Numbered from the stretch's first letter, positions 43,880 through 56,403 are shown. The stretch is 64,000 bases of DNA from Actinomucor elegans (GCA_026027325.1 JAMSLZ010000001.1:3410001-3474000); one strand, 5' to 3'. Numbers and translations: made by a program. Notes: a model not told the origin generated them from the letters alone.

Positions 43880-45022
43880 CTATGATGAGCGACCATAAAG
43901 GAATGTAGCATATACTACGAACAAAGCACCGAGTCCAAAAGCAAATGTCATTTCGAAATCAAATAGCCAATAGCTAATCAAACTGGACAAGATAATACTG
44001 ATACTAGTGGCAAATCCTTTCAAGATATTATCTGCATATCGAACTACCAATCCCACAATCAATCCACCACCTGCTTGAATCAAAATGACAACCCAAGTCA
44101 GTATTGAATAGTTTTGAAAAAACCCATTCTCCCAAATAGCAGCACCGTCTTGTAATCCAATGACAAAAATGCTTCCCAATATAACCGAAAATAATGACAA
44201 TTGTATATTGCGAACCCATAACTGGGTCTTGACATTCTGCTCTGGCTCATATAAAGCATGGCTTGTTTTACGTTCTTGGTCATCCTTGTTGGGTGTATTG
44301 GTTTTAACAATTTTTTCAAAATAAACACCTGCCAAACCAGAAAGAATACATGCAGCTAGCACAGAGAGGAAGCCTTTGGTGTTGGATTGATTGCCGATCT
44401 TGTTTGTCTCGCTCGTCTCTATTAGGGTTATATCTTTACCAAGCCAACTAGCTAATGCATCCTTTGGTAATACCACCAGGGCAATACCCACTGTCAAAAT
44501 AGCCAATGCTGTCCATTTGCTGTTGGATAGTTTTCGATGCAATATCACTACACTAAAGAAGGCCGTAGTCAAAATCTTTAGCTGATAGGTTACTTGAAAA
44601 GTGGCAGCGTCTAGGTTTGTAGCAGCTACGTATTGAAGGTTATTCTACAATAAGATCAGCTACAAGTAAACGTGCTTTAATAAAAACGAAATGAAAATAC
44701 TTGCCTGAATTAAATACAAAATAGCAGGTAATGCTAATTTGATGGTCTCTTTCCATTGAATGACCAATTCTCGATACAAAAACACGGATAATCGTTTCAA
44801 AGAACGCGTTGGAAGAGGTAATAACGTATATACGACGACAAAACACACCAATGTCTTGATGATTTCACTCATGAGAACAGCCGTAGATGCCAAGTACAGC
44901 TTGTCAGCTGGCACACTGGCTCGAGTATAACGCATCATTAAAATGAGTGCACTGTTTTGAAGGACCAATGTAACTAGTGACACATATTTTAAACGGTTTT
45001 TCTCTAGAATGAAAGAAAACAT
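43880..45022 (-). CDS. UDP-sugar transporter (SLC35A-like)
   Basis: Golgi/ER nucleotide-sugar antiporter, probably for UDP-galactose or UDP-GlcNAc. Two exons give about 360 residues with around ten membrane helices. Family blocks are LKYVSLVTLVLQNSALILMM, AVLMSEIIKTLVCFVVVY, the exon junction LIQ-NNLQYVAATNLDAATF, VTYQLKILTTAFFSVVILHR, VYFEKIVKTN, GGGLIVGLVVRYADNILKGF and the C-terminal ISYWLFDFEMTF. I start at the ATG at 45020-45022 (MFSFILEKNRLKYV); an upstream ATG at 45124-45126 cannot be spliced in frame. The single intron (44645-44704) uses a GC donor (CAG|GCAAGT) with a normal AG acceptor. The substrate is inferred from family likeness to SLC35A2/A3. Confidence 0.9.
44645..44704 (-). 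other. Non-canonical GC-AG intron
   Basis: 60-nt intron in the UDP-sugar transporter: donor CAG|GCAAGT, acceptor TTGTAG|AATAAC. The joined frame LIQ|NNLQYV matches the conserved family motif exactly, so the position is secure. Apart from the C at position +2 the donor matches consensus well, as is usual for GC introns. Confidence 0.85.
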
Positions 45023-46314
45023 TACAAATCTGCTTGCCTAGAGTCAAGATTATGATGATTACCCATGTCACGGTGCTTCGTTTTTTAAATAAAAGGTGTG
45101 ATATAATAGTTTCAACTTTTTGCATGAGGTTAAACTTTTTGTACAACCCCAAGAATCTCTAGCGTTGCTCAATCATCAAACGCTTTTTGAGCATGTAATA
45201 CTATATATAATTTAGAGTTTATCAGTGCAAATATAATAGTTCATCCTATGCTTAAACATGACCTCTAGCAGATATAATGACCGGGATCATTTGAATTTAT
45301 AAATCGTTCAGACGATCTAGTTTGCTTGATATGAAGGTAATTTACAGCGTATACCCATTGTGCAAAAGTCTTCCATCAGCCAATGGTTGTTTAACTTTAT
45401 AATAATTATGTCTAGCTTAAAAAATGCATTGACATGTGGGGCTTTTTATAAACGACGTATTGTTTGAGTATTGACATGTGCACAGAAAAAGTAGGGTTTT
45501 TACCTCTTCACTAGTAGTATCTCCATCATCCAACAAGATATCTGTTACATTTCGTTTGGACAACAAATGGTTGTTCGACTTGTATTCTGAGATTATATAT
45601 GATCGCCAATATCTACGAGATGAATGCAATCAAAGCGACCGCAAATTGGCTTGTCTTCATATCTATTATCGGCAAGAATAAAGATTATAATATCACTAGA
45701 CTATGCTCATAGATATCTATTTTTTTTTTAAAAAAAACATGCGAATTGCGGTGCAATTCCTAAAAACTCACAAATTCGCCTTTTATCCAAGATGATTTAG
45801 TCAATTGAAATGTGTATACCATATTCTTTACGCCATTATATACAGCTCAATTCTATATAACATTTGTTAAAACGCTTTGTATCTATCAACGGTTACTTGT
45901 TATTAAAAGTAAAGTCAAAATTCAACCTAAAAAATAACTCGTGGCTTCTATATAGATCTACAGGAGAAATATACTTAGTCGTCGATAACGAGATCACCGC
46001 CTACGGCATACTTCAATGGTCTGTTTCATGATGTATAGAGCGCTTTCAAGACGCGCTTTATAATACGACCGTATTGGCCGAATTCCAAAGTACACATTTT
46101 ACGTCCTCTTTTGATCATTCTTTCTATAAATGTTTCCCAAGGTTTCAAGTGAAAGTATCCTAACGTTAGTTGATACAAGCGATCAAATCCTGTTCCTAAT
46201 CAACAGTGTCGCATAAGAAAGATCATTTAAAAAAGAAAATATATAATTTATTACTAGCATTATTATAATTACTATTACTGTACACAGCTACTACATACAC
46301 AGAAACAGTCTATT
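45023..46314. other. Spacer between transporter and RhoGEF genes
   Basis: No complete gene. One coding-looking block lies at 45975-46195 (-). A pair of overlapping open frames near 45417-45681 on opposite strands has balanced composition but no recognisable family. Confidence 0.5.
45975..46195 (-). CDS. Coding-looking remnant, unknown protein
   Basis: After an ATTAG acceptor the minus strand reads GTGFDRLYQLTLGYFHLKPW, then ETFIERMIKRGRKMCTLEFG and QYGRIIKRVLKALYTS, followed by TGA. A second open stretch to the TAA at 45975-45977 reads PLKYAVGGDLVIDD. The first block could end a gene at the TGA; alternatively a short intron removes it and the second block is the true C-terminus. Composition is clearly protein-like. 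I do not recognise the family and found no upstream exons before the RhoGEF stop, so it may be a truncated gene. Confidence 0.35.
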
Positions 46315-48288
46315 TTAATAGACTGTTTTGGTTCTATTATTTTTGATCATACTGATCTTTCTTCGATGAGGATCAACTAATTTCAATTCAAAAATCACTT
46401 CAGTACCAGCAAGACGGTCATCCATCACACCATGGATTCTATCTGTTGAGTCTGGACGAAGACAACGAATGTTATTGCCTGGTATCACTTGAAGTAAATC
46501 GCCCTATCAATCAAAAAGAATGTTAGTGTATAGCTATAAAAAAAATAATAGTACACTTATACACGTACTGTATCCATATGACGAACTTCAATAAAGTTGG
46601 TGTTAAATGCAACAACATAAGGGAATCTAAAAGCAAAAGCGGTAGGGTTTCCTTCCCAAGCAATAGACCAGTCTGTACGGACGCGTCTACCCTTCTTGTC
46701 GATATAAAATGCCAATTCTATTGCAAGTCAATTAGATTTTCGCTATAGATACAAGTATTTAACTCGTAATTTTACCACTGTAGCAAAGTAGAATAGTGCC
46801 ATCTTTGTGTCTAAACATTGAAATGGGTTTCATATTTTCGTGTAATGCCAAAAGCGTATTATTGCTCTCATCATTAGGATCCAATACACCTATAAATACA
46901 AGAGCTAAATAAGTCATCTCGCATTCAGTATTTCCTAAAGCATGTGCATACTCTGTACTTCAGCCGAGCTCAAGTTGACCATTTGGAAGCCTCTTGCACT
47001 GCCCACGCAAATGATGTTTTTGAAAAATTGAATAGAAGAAGCTTCTCCAGGAATATATAAATCCTTGTAGGCCTTGAGAGCTTCATTATTACCGCGAATC
47101 AAACGACCAAAATGCTTTTTACTCTTCTTGCTGGATTCCTTTGTAGTTTCATAAGGTTCCAAGGCACGAATGGTGGATGTCATAGCGTTATAACGTACAA
47201 AACAAACCAAGGTCTTTTCTACACCTTCGGCTGTCACCACTTGATGCTGTTGCTGTGGGTCGATAGCAGTAGTTGATTTGTCCCAAATTTTACCCACCTT
47301 GAAAAAGGAAACGTGGCTACTGATCTTGCGGCCTCGTTTGATACCTGTTTCAACTGATAATAGTGTATCCAGAGTATAAGTATACAATATTTTATCGGCC
47401 AATACCAAAATCAAATTGGATTGCTCAAGGATATCGATCTGAGACACTTTATCCATGGCCAAAATGCGAATAAGTTCGTCTCTACTGCCTTCTTTCTTCA
47501 AGTAGACACCTTGATCTCCACCTAAAACAAGGGACTTTCCGTTGTCTATCCTACATAGTGAGTATATAGAAAGACAAACAATACAGAAACACTTACCAAA
47601 GACTGCAATACAATTGACTTTGTTGAAAGTACTAAAGAAGCTTTCATTGATAGGTTGTATATTAAAGACTTTGTGCTTTTCAACAAGTGATTTACGCTGT
47701 CCTTCGATCTTATCTGCCCATTGTTTACGGCTGGCAAGTGTGGTGGCATACAAAGTCATTGGCCCACCTGAGCTTTGCTTACCCAGATGAACAAATGAGA
47801 TAGGGAACCCATTCTTGGTATTGTTGTTGGCGCTATTGGTATTATTGTTACTGTTGGATATAGGTGCGGCATTGGATATATTGGTGGTGTTGAATGCATT
47901 ATTATTTGTGGAAATATTAAAATCTGCTGCAGAGACATTACTGGGTCTACCTAGAGGAATGATGGTACTGGCTCGTTTGGTATGATCAGGAAAAGAAATG
48001 GAGAGTAAAGCCAAGGGAATAGGCTATGCATCGACAATGATTTTAACACATAAAAGGAATGAATAAATTAGTTTTTTTTTTTTTTATACCTTTCTATAAA
48101 GCTTGTATATCTCGTCGTTTTGCTTAGGTTTAATGATTAATAGGCAGTGGTCTAAAAGGTAGACCAAGACTTCAGAAGATTCTGATCCAGACCCTTTCTT
48201 CCACGTACCCTTCATAATGATTTGCCGGTTGCGAGCCAGTAAATCCAAATCCTATATTACATGTCAATCCATTGGCACCTATTGCCCC

Positions 48289-48333
<45 letters not shown>

Positions 48334-50679
48334 ACAAAGTTGGATATATGCTTGTTGGTCAATCGATCATTCAACAGTTGTAAATTGAATGCATTTTCGG
48401 TGATACCTGTCTCTCGGTTAACATCTGCCAAGAATTTGGCAATAATCTGCATGACTCTAGGGATTGTTTCTTGGTCAGGGTGTTCCTTGGGTGTATGTTT
48501 TAAAATCTCTCTCAACAAAAGATTATAACGACCTAGACGTGTAGTGGGTTTGGTAAGATAACCGTTCAATTCCAACTTGCGTGACTGAGGTAAACGTTCT
48601 GTTTTTGCGACAAACTCTGCAAATGAAGGATTGGTAGATTTTTCAGTCTCGAAGGCATATTTGCCAATGATCTGATGTGCACCATAACGTACAAAAGGTT
48701 CGAATTGGGCTACATGAGCCAACATGATATCGCCAATTTGATCTACAACCTTGTTTTTGGATTGACGATCCAATAGGGCTTTAGATAAGGTGGTGCTGAC
48801 ATGGTGTACTTCAGCAATGTTCCAAAAGATAGCTTTGACAAAAGAATCAGGATTGCCTGTGATTTGATGAGGGTTTTCAGGGTCCAGTAATGGCTCAATC
48901 CATTGCTATAGATGATGTTAGTATATCTTTTTTTTTAGTGATAACAGAGGACTTACCTCCTGCAAGTAGGTCAAATCATCTGCAAAGTCTTTTTCAGTGT
49001 ACACAAGCTCAAAGATGTTTTCTTGGCGTTTCTTTTCGTCTTTGCTCAACGTATCCAGAATAGATTTGGGTACACAATTAATCCATAATCGATCTTCTTG
49101 TTGATTAATGAGGTAAGACATACTTCCTTCACGACTATGGCCTTTTTGCGTTCTTTTGGCTTGCTCTTGACGTCGAGGACAACGGGATGAATAACAGAGT
49201 CTTTCTCTTGTACAAGTGGGTGAATAACAGTCTGTCAGTAATGTAAACACACCATGAGGTAACGCATCCTGATCGCTAGCAGAGGGAATAGGTTTTTGGT
49301 TGACAATACCACTCTTGGGTCTCATGTTGAGACGATCTTCTTTAAACTGATACAGTTCTTGGTTTGAGTCGCGTAATCGATGTTCGTAATTGACATCATG
49401 AAAGAACTTTTGAGAGTCCAAAGCACGGCCTACCAAGAGTGCCAAGTTACGATCATTAGATTTAATAATAAAAGCAAGTTTATCCTATGTATTTATATTA
49501 AAAAAAAGGTTTTGTGTATCATTGACGGAAAGAAAAAAAAAAAAGACTTACCACAGCTTCTTTTCCGTCAAATGCATCCTTGTACTTGATACTATCTTTA
49601 GTTTTAGTACCAGTTGTGATACGGTCTCGAAAAGCTTCGGCTACTTTGGATAGTAGTGCAGGATACACCACTGCTTTGGTAGAGAAAGAGGCGGGTTCCT
49701 CGACGAGCACGTTTGCTGATGAAGAGGTGATCATCTTGTTGAGTGAAGAGGTGGAGGTAGTGGAGGAGGAAGCGGATAGTGGCTTTGGCACCGAAGGCTT
49801 TTGACGGGGTGGAGAAGGCGATGAAATGGGCATATTGTAAACACTTTCAGCCATACGTTTTCTACCAGGCAAAGCCAGAGATGAATGATCCACACGCGTG
49901 AAATGCCCAATAGCGGATAACTTTGCTCTCATTGGAGCAGTTGATTTAGATAGTTTTGATAATAAGCTAGTACCACCTACAGTGCGAATACTGGCAGCAT
50001 CTTGATAATGGTCTCGAACAGGCACAAAAGGTTCCAATTTCTTTTTGCTGCCGCTTGAATTTTTATCGGCACTTCGAAAAATGGAACTTGATCTCGATAC
50101 TTTTTTGGCAGTTTTTGCAGCAAATGAATTTAAATTGGTACCCAGTAAAGACGTAGAACGGCCCTGTAAGCGATCGTCGACAGTGCGAATACTATTAATG
50201 GACCGACTATCGCCATCTCCGTTAAACTCGGTCCGAAGTGATATGATGGAGTCATTTACACTGTATACGCTGTGGGCATCATTGGGTTTGGTATAAAAAT
50301 TACTATCGCCTGGTCGATAGTCAAACACATCACCTTGAATAGAATCCTGTTCATATTCTTCATATTCTTCCAATTCGTCAGCATGATGATTATCTTGCAG
50401 GTACCGGGTCGATTGATAATATCGGTCGCGAATAGCAGCAGATGGCGTGAGTTCCGTGGGTAATGTATCAGTAGAAGTGAAGTAGGCCAATGAACTCAGG
50501 TTGTCTAGAGTGTAACTTCTTTTATGATCAATCATCACCTCATTATTGCTGCTCGAAGTAGTTTCAGTACTTGTAGTTGAAGGAAGTCGATATCTGCTAT
50601 AAATATTAGTAGAAGAAGGTGAAGTTCTTAAACTATGATTCGTTTGGTCAGGTGTTGATGAAGTGTCAGGTTGAAGCAT
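46315..50679 (-). CDS. ROM2: Rho1 guanine-nucleotide exchange factor, Rom2-type
   Basis: Activates Rho1-type GTPases that drive cell-wall synthesis and actin polarity. About 1,300 residues in nine or ten exons. The order is a long Ser-rich N-terminus (1-310), a DEP domain (about 320-440, DAFDGKEAV-DKLAFIIKSNDR, ALLVGRALDSQKFFHDV), a RhoGEF/DH domain (about 510-730, KKRQENIFELVYTEKDFADD, LGRYNLLLREILKHTP), a PH domain (about 750-880, LDLLARNRQIIMKGTWKK, VLVYLLDHCLLIIKP) and a citron-homology domain (about 900-1,250, FGDNGKSLVLGGDQGVYL to IEVRHMDT). It ends RRKISMIKNNRTKTVY. This is the Rom1/Rom2/Rgf domain order. I use the ATG at 50677-50679; an in-frame ATG 123 nt upstream would add a Phe-rich stretch. 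One intron carries a 39-nt T-run on the plus strand. Confidence 0.95.
48291..48329. repeat. Poly(T) tract (39 nt) in ROM2 intron
   Basis: Uninterrupted T on the plus strand, hence poly(A) on the coding strand, starting immediately after the intron's 5' splice site GTAAGT. It fills about half of that intron. Confidence 0.85.
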
Positions 50680-50996
50680 CTTACGATTAGCATCAAGAGT
50701 AAAAGAAAAAGAAAGTATATATATAAAATTTCTCGAGAATAGGAGAGGTAACGTGGACTTTGAATCCAACCAGGGCCTCTTATTACTTATCTTGTCATCC
50801 AAGCACTCGAGAAATAACCTTTTTTAACCTTTGCACGACCTTTATTTATACAAGTTTTTATACAAGGTAGACCTATCAAAAGGCGCCGGCGTCTTTTCTC
50901 ATAAAATCTTCGCGCCTAATGCTTACTCTAAGTCGCCATCTGAAACCCTCTTTCCATATCTAATTTTTTTCTTTCTTTCTTTTTCTTTCTCTTTAA
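50680..50996. promoter_or_regulatory. Divergent promoter region, ROM2/PPS1
   Basis: 317 bp between opposite start codons of two signalling genes. A CT-rich tract (TTTTTTCTTTCTTTCTTTTT and following) leads into the PPS1-type ATG. I see no named operator. Confidence 0.5.
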
Positions 50997-53226
50997 ATGA
51001 CTTCGACTGAATTGTTCGAGATTCCCGAGCATTTACTTGTTCATAAGCAGGATAATATATATACAACCACTGCTCACCAGTTTGCCGACTTCAACGACGC
51101 ATACAAACGCTTCCCGTTACCAAACGATATCTTATTTCCTTGGCTTCATGGTGTCGACGGTTTCAGCAACCAGCAAAACCTATTCTTTGGTGTACGCCGT
51201 AGTCTTGCACCCAACTACCGAGGACTGATGGTACTTCACTGTCAAGAGGACGAAAACACTTCCCGACTGATAGAAACTGTATTACCTCAACAAGTCCTCT
51301 TGATGGATCAACGTGAGTTCATCAACTCGTATAACCAAGAATTTCAAATCAACCTTCGCAACTTCAAAAATCAAGTCTCTCGATTCGCGACTATATGTGA
51401 TATTGTATTATATGGTAAACACGCACAACAGGTAGCCAAAGCATTATCTGAAGCACAGCAAAAACTTCATAAAGAGAGGGTGGCACATATCGAATATGTA
51501 GAAAAGAGTGCTGGTAAAAGAGCTACAGTCAATGCGAATAAAATCACTTACAAGGCTATTGTCATTGAAGGTGAGAAATCACATAGGTGGGTAGAAAGAG
51601 TGCTAATGGGTTATATAGATGATTTCTCGATTTTTGAAAAGGATCACCCAGAGCTTGTGATGTGTGATTCAACAGGCTTAGCAATACAAAAGCGGGACTT
51701 TTTTCAGCTGGAGAACATGCAAATGAGAGAAATGAGTAAAGCAACTGAAGTCACCCAGCATGTTTGGGTAAGTCAACATTCTAATCTATGCTCATACTAT
51801 TGTATTAATGCCTTGATAGATTGGAAACACCCAAGATGCACCCGTATCCACCTATGATACACTTTCTTCCGGTTCTTCTTTTTCAGATTTCAGTCACGAA
51901 GAAGATATCAATCCTCATCACTTTTCTATCTGCATCGAATCCCATGATCTAGCTGATATGCCTTTACCTTCCACACTCACACTGGCTCGTGAAATGCTCA
52001 ATGATCTAAAAGACGGTCAAATGCCTTCAGAGATGATCCATTTCGACATGTACGCGACAGGCGTACCTACCGAAAGACCCGAGTTCGATGCCTTTTATTC
52101 GCGTTTATTGCATCTATTATCGTTCATGCAAGATCAAGTATCACGCAAGCGCAACATCTTGATCCATTGCTCTGACGGATATACCGAATCAAGTCTATTA
52201 GGCCTGAGTTGGATCATGTACCACCTCAAGCTATCGTTACCTGATGCTTATCTCTATCTCCAGAAAAAGAGATCGTTCTTTGTCTATGCTGCTGATGTGC
52301 TCGCCTTGCGTCGTATTGAACACGCATTATTCCATGATAATGTAGAACCAGAGCCGAAAAGAAGAAAGAGTATGACCGAATCCATACAAAAGTTGACCGT
52401 GGGGCGACCTTCCTTGGACAGCGATGAAGATGAGGATGATATGGTCGATGTACAGCCTCTAAAAACTTCCCATCATCGTGTGCTGCATAATGACGCGTAT
52501 ATCAATACAGTATCCAATTTCAGCAACGATACAACACAAATATTACCTAGCACAAACGCGTACCAACAGTTACAATTATCACCTACAAAAGAAGAAGAAA
52601 GGCTTTATCCATGGTTTTACTCTTCTCGATTTGAAGGCTCTTTTCCATCAAGGATATTGCCCTTTTTATACCTAGGCAATCTCAATCATGCTACCAACCC
52701 AGAAATGCTCAAAGCGCTGAATATTACGCATATTGTTAGTGTGGGTGAAAATGCAAACTTAAGCAATCAAGAGTTTCAGCTGTTGTCTTTGGATAACTTG
52801 TACGATGATGGTATTGATACCATTCGATCAAGGTTGGATCAGGTCATGGAGTTTGTGGGTATGTAACAACAATCCATAAAAAAAAGGCAAATTGCTGAAT
52901 GCTTTTTTCTTCCTTTTGTTATAGAGGACGCACGATTAAAAGATACAACGTGTTTGATTCATTGTCGAGTAGGCGTGAGTCGAAGTGCAGCCATCACTAT
53001 CTGCTATGTCATGAAACATTTACACTATACATTAGTGGAAGCATATTTATACGTGCGTGCACGACGCTTAAATGTCATTATTCAACCAAATCTCAAATTC
53101 ATGTACGAAATGCTTCAATTAGAGCAAAGAGAAAAAGGAATCATCACAATCACATGGCCTACTTTATGTTCAGAAGTACATAATTTAAATTTTGGAAACT
53201 CTGCATGGTGTGATGAAAGTGAATAA
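50997..53226 (+). CDS. PPS1: Pps1-type dual-specificity phosphatase
   Basis: About 700 residues in three exons. The N-terminal 250 residues form the fungal Pps1-specific region (DILFPWLHGVDGFSNQQNLF, then FFGVRRSLAPNYRGLMVLHC). A first phosphatase-like module ends in ILIHCSDGYTESSLLGLSWI, where the CX5R arginine is replaced, so this module should be inactive. An acidic linker (DSDEDEDDMVDVQP) leads to a second, complete DSP domain: SRILPFLYLGNLNHATNPEM, then CLIHCRVGVSRSAAITICYV with HCX5R intact, and AYLYVRARRLNVIIQPN. This two-module layout matches yeast Pps1, which affects S-phase and growth control; the role here is inferred. It is divergent from the RhoGEF gene. The start ATG directly follows a pyrimidine tract. 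Confidence 0.92.
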
Positions 53227-53250
53227 AACATTTATTTTTGATAGAGTCAA

Positions 53251-53252
<2 letters not shown>

Positions 53253-53287
<35 letters not shown>
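53253..53287. repeat. Poly(T) tract (35 nt)
   Basis: Uninterrupted T-run 27 bp past the PPS1 stop codon, probably within its 3' UTR. Confidence 0.85.
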
Positions 53288-53332
53288 CTCAGTCATATAC
53301 ATGTTCATTGGAAGTATTCTTGAAGTTTTAGT

Positions 53333-53408
53333 CGATGCAACAGTTCATTTTGAGCTTGAAGAATTTGTTTGATAAGATAATGGGGCCAAGATCGATTTAG
53401 AGATCCAG
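53333..53408 (+). repeat. Dispersed repeat copy 12
   Basis: Reads TTTTAGTCGATGCAACAGTT, then CATTTTGAGCTTGAAGAATT, then CCAAGATCGATTTAGAGATC. It starts about 45 bp after the T-run. Confidence 0.6.
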
Positions 53409-54405
53409 GAATCCCTCTTGGACTGCCCATTTCAGATGTTACTGTTTATTTTTGAGCTACAATCATGTTTCTAAAACAAAACAAAACTCGTTTATTAAGT
53501 ATACCTCCTTGAATGTACGAACTCTCAAATTATACAATTTCCGCTATGAAAATCTTTGCAAAGTTTGATAAAAACGGCCGTTTTGCTCGTATCGGCGCTA
53601 GGAGTCATCCCTCCAAGAACATTTATATTGCCACCAATCAATAATGATGATTGCGCATATCCCATAGTAATAATGGCAGAATACTCTTACCTCAATTTAA
53701 TGGTATTAAAGAAATTTCAGAGACATATCTTAGAATTTGATTTGTTCTGCACAGTTAAATGTATTAGTTGACGTTTTTCCTGCTGCATGGAAGCTAGGGA
53801 CCAAAGTTAGTAAATTTAAATCAAGACGGATTAATTAGATTAGAACACCGAACAAACTACTAGATGGATGACAATCCTTATCAACACATACAAAACCTTT
53901 TCGATTATATGACACATTTTGGCGCTGATGGCAACTACCAACTTTCCCTCCCTTAAAACCTCTCTTGAAAATACATATTAAATAGGCGTAAACAGTGTAA
54001 ATCGGTTTAGATCAGCTTATCTGTATATAACAAAAAAAGACGCATAAAGGATAGTAATGATGGTATTTGCAAGGTAAGGAACTAACCTCCTATTGCAGTA
54101 CAAGTTACACGAAAACATAAAGCCTCATTGGAATAGTGTTCTTTTTCAAAAGGTATTTGTTATTATGCACGCAACAGGGAAGAAGCAGATGCCATAATTG
54201 CAGAATGAAAAAGAACCTTGGAAAGTACAAGCAAACTCGAAAACTTGGTTTGACGCATACAAACTACTTTTCTGTACATACTCCTACTAGACAGTGATCC
54301 AAATAAAAATAAAACTCGTTTACTATTTGATTTAAAAGGCTATACAAACAGGACTACTAGTGCCCTTTTTTTTTCTCTTTTCTTAATTTCATCACATAAA
54401 CAGGC

Positions 54406-56403
54406 ATGTTAGAAGATTGGAAAACTCTCAAACAGTACTATTTGTTGCCAATTCTAAGTTGCTTCACTCTAATGTCGTCCGCCGCAGCATATTTTATTCG
54501 CAAACGTAGAAAAACATCATTATTAGGTTATGCCAATACAGGATCTGATGGATCTATACCATTTGCACCAAATAGACTGCCTGTCATAGGTGAATATCGA
54601 TACCAATCTCCTTTTACACCATACTAAAACTATATTCCAGGTCATCTATTGTCTTTGGGGCCCGTTCCATCCAAGCAAGTGTCCCAGTGGCATCGAGAGA
54701 TAGGTGAGTATTACTGCTGAGAATATTTATTTGATCTAATAGAGGCAATGGGCTGATACAGGCCCATTATATCAACTACAGATGGGAACTCAACAGTGGA
54801 TCATGGTGGCTGACCCGGTCATTGCATATGAATTGTTTGTAAAACAAAGTAGGAAATCCTCTTCTCGACCCTATCACACATTTGCAGTCAAGATCTATGG
54901 TCGAAATAACAGGTATAATAGTATATGAAAAATGAAATAATGCATACTTATTATTTTTGGCGTAATAGAGGTATTGTTTTCACAGATCAAAGTGCCAAAT
55001 GGAAATCTGAAAGAAAAGCAGGTGAGAAAAAGAACATCTCTCTTGTTGTAAAAAAAACATATACACTAACTGCAAAACAAAACAATAAAAGCCACTGCAA
55101 TTCTGAGCCCTGGATCAGTTGATCGGTTTAGTGACATTCTGGAATTTGAAGCCGATATTTTTATTGAGCGTATCTATGAAACTAGTCAAAGAGACGGCAG
55201 TGTGAATCCTTATCAAGATTTACAATTATGCTCACTCAATATCATCACCACAACATGTTTAGCTGCACGCATTGAAGATATAAATGACCCTGTGTTTAAA
55301 AAGATTGCCCGGTTTGTGCATGGTGCCATGATCTATGGCGGTATTGCAGGTGATCTAGGCTCTTTTATACCAAGCTTGGCTTGGGTAGACGTAGTGACTC
55401 GTAAAGAAAAGGAAATGCAAGATTTCGTCTCTATCTATAGAGATGAAGTTTATGAACAGTTGATCGATAATGCATTGAATGGAGATGCTGAGTGTTTGAT
55501 TAAGAATGTATATCAAATGATGGAAGAAATGAATTTAGACGAAGATGATATTCTAGTATTTATGAGTAAAGCAATATGCGTGGTGAAACAGAGTATGATT
55601 GTAGTATTAAAATGTTATTTGCTTAGGTGATTTTGTAGGCGCAGGCGCTGACACAATAGCTGTTTCTCTCTATTGGACATTTGCTATACTATCACAAAAA
55701 CCAAATGTTCAAGCTAGGATCATCAAAGAGCTAGACAAGTGGAAAAAACGACATGGTAATGTTTACGAGATGCCAGAATATAATAAACATAGAGATAGTT
55801 TTCCGTACATGGCGGCTGTACAAAAAGAAATCATGCGGTTTCGACCAACAACTAACTTTGGCATACCTCATGCAGTAACAGAAGAAAGTAAGTTATCTAT
55901 TGGTACATAGACATCACCCATCTTATACATTATTTTATAGTGCTTATAGGAGATTATGTGATACCAAAAGGTGCTGTACTAATCAGTAGTATGGCAGCCA
56001 TGCATATGAATCCAGAGTTTTATGACGAACCTCATATTTTCAACCCTGATCGATTCTTGAATAATACTCAAAAAATGGCGAGAGCCGCGCATTGCAAAGT
56101 AGATGAACGGGATCACTTTGGATTTGGTTGGGGAAGAAGGATATGCCCTGGAATACATTTGGTAAGATGAAAAAAAAAAAGGCTGTCTTTAGCTGTAGAT
56201 ATTCATATTTATTGTAAATATAGGCTGAAGTTGAATTATTCAACATCTATGTTCGCTTGTTCTCAAGGTTTATTATTGAGCCACAGTTGGATCAACAAGG
56301 AAACCCGATCTATACTGATTTGAATGATTTTGAAGACTATGGAATCATTGCAAAGCCATTACCTTTTAAAGTGCGTTTAGTTGCTCGGGAGGAGGGTATA
56401 TAG
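54406..56403 (+). CDS. Cytochrome P450
   Basis: Heme monooxygenase of roughly 500 residues in about eight exons. An N-terminal membrane anchor (YYLLPILSCFTLMSSAAAYF) is followed by basic KRRK and a proline-containing hinge (FAPNRLPVIG). The I-helix oxygen-binding motif is FVGAGADTIAVSLYW, the K-helix ExxR is in QKEIMRFRP, the PERF-like region is FNPDRFLNN, and the heme-binding loop FGFGWGRRICPGIHL has the ligand Cys. The last exon reads AEVELFNIYVRLFSRFIIEP. All essential residues are intact. It stands alone with no visible biosynthetic partners, so substrate and CYP family are not assigned. The C-terminus is LVAREEGI. Confidence 0.93.

Larger units (their letters stand above)
53227..54405. 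other. Intergenic stretch
   Basis: No supported gene. A 35-nt T-run lies at 53253-53287, just after the PPS1 stop, and one dispersed-repeat copy lies at 53333-53408. The open frame at 53556-53771 has no domain and no splice partners. Confidence 0.6.

Noticed and set aside
45024..45150. Alternative first exon for the UDP-sugar transporter (ATG at 45126)
   Set aside because: Every GT donor tried after it joins out of frame or meets a stop before the conserved LKYVSLVTLV block; the ATG at 45022 is directly in frame.
50680..50802. Upstream in-frame start for the RhoGEF at 50802
   Set aside because: The extra 41 residues are Phe/Ser-rich, cross an AT-rich promoter-like stretch, and do not resemble Rom2 N-termini; the ATG at 50679 opens the Ser-rich region directly.
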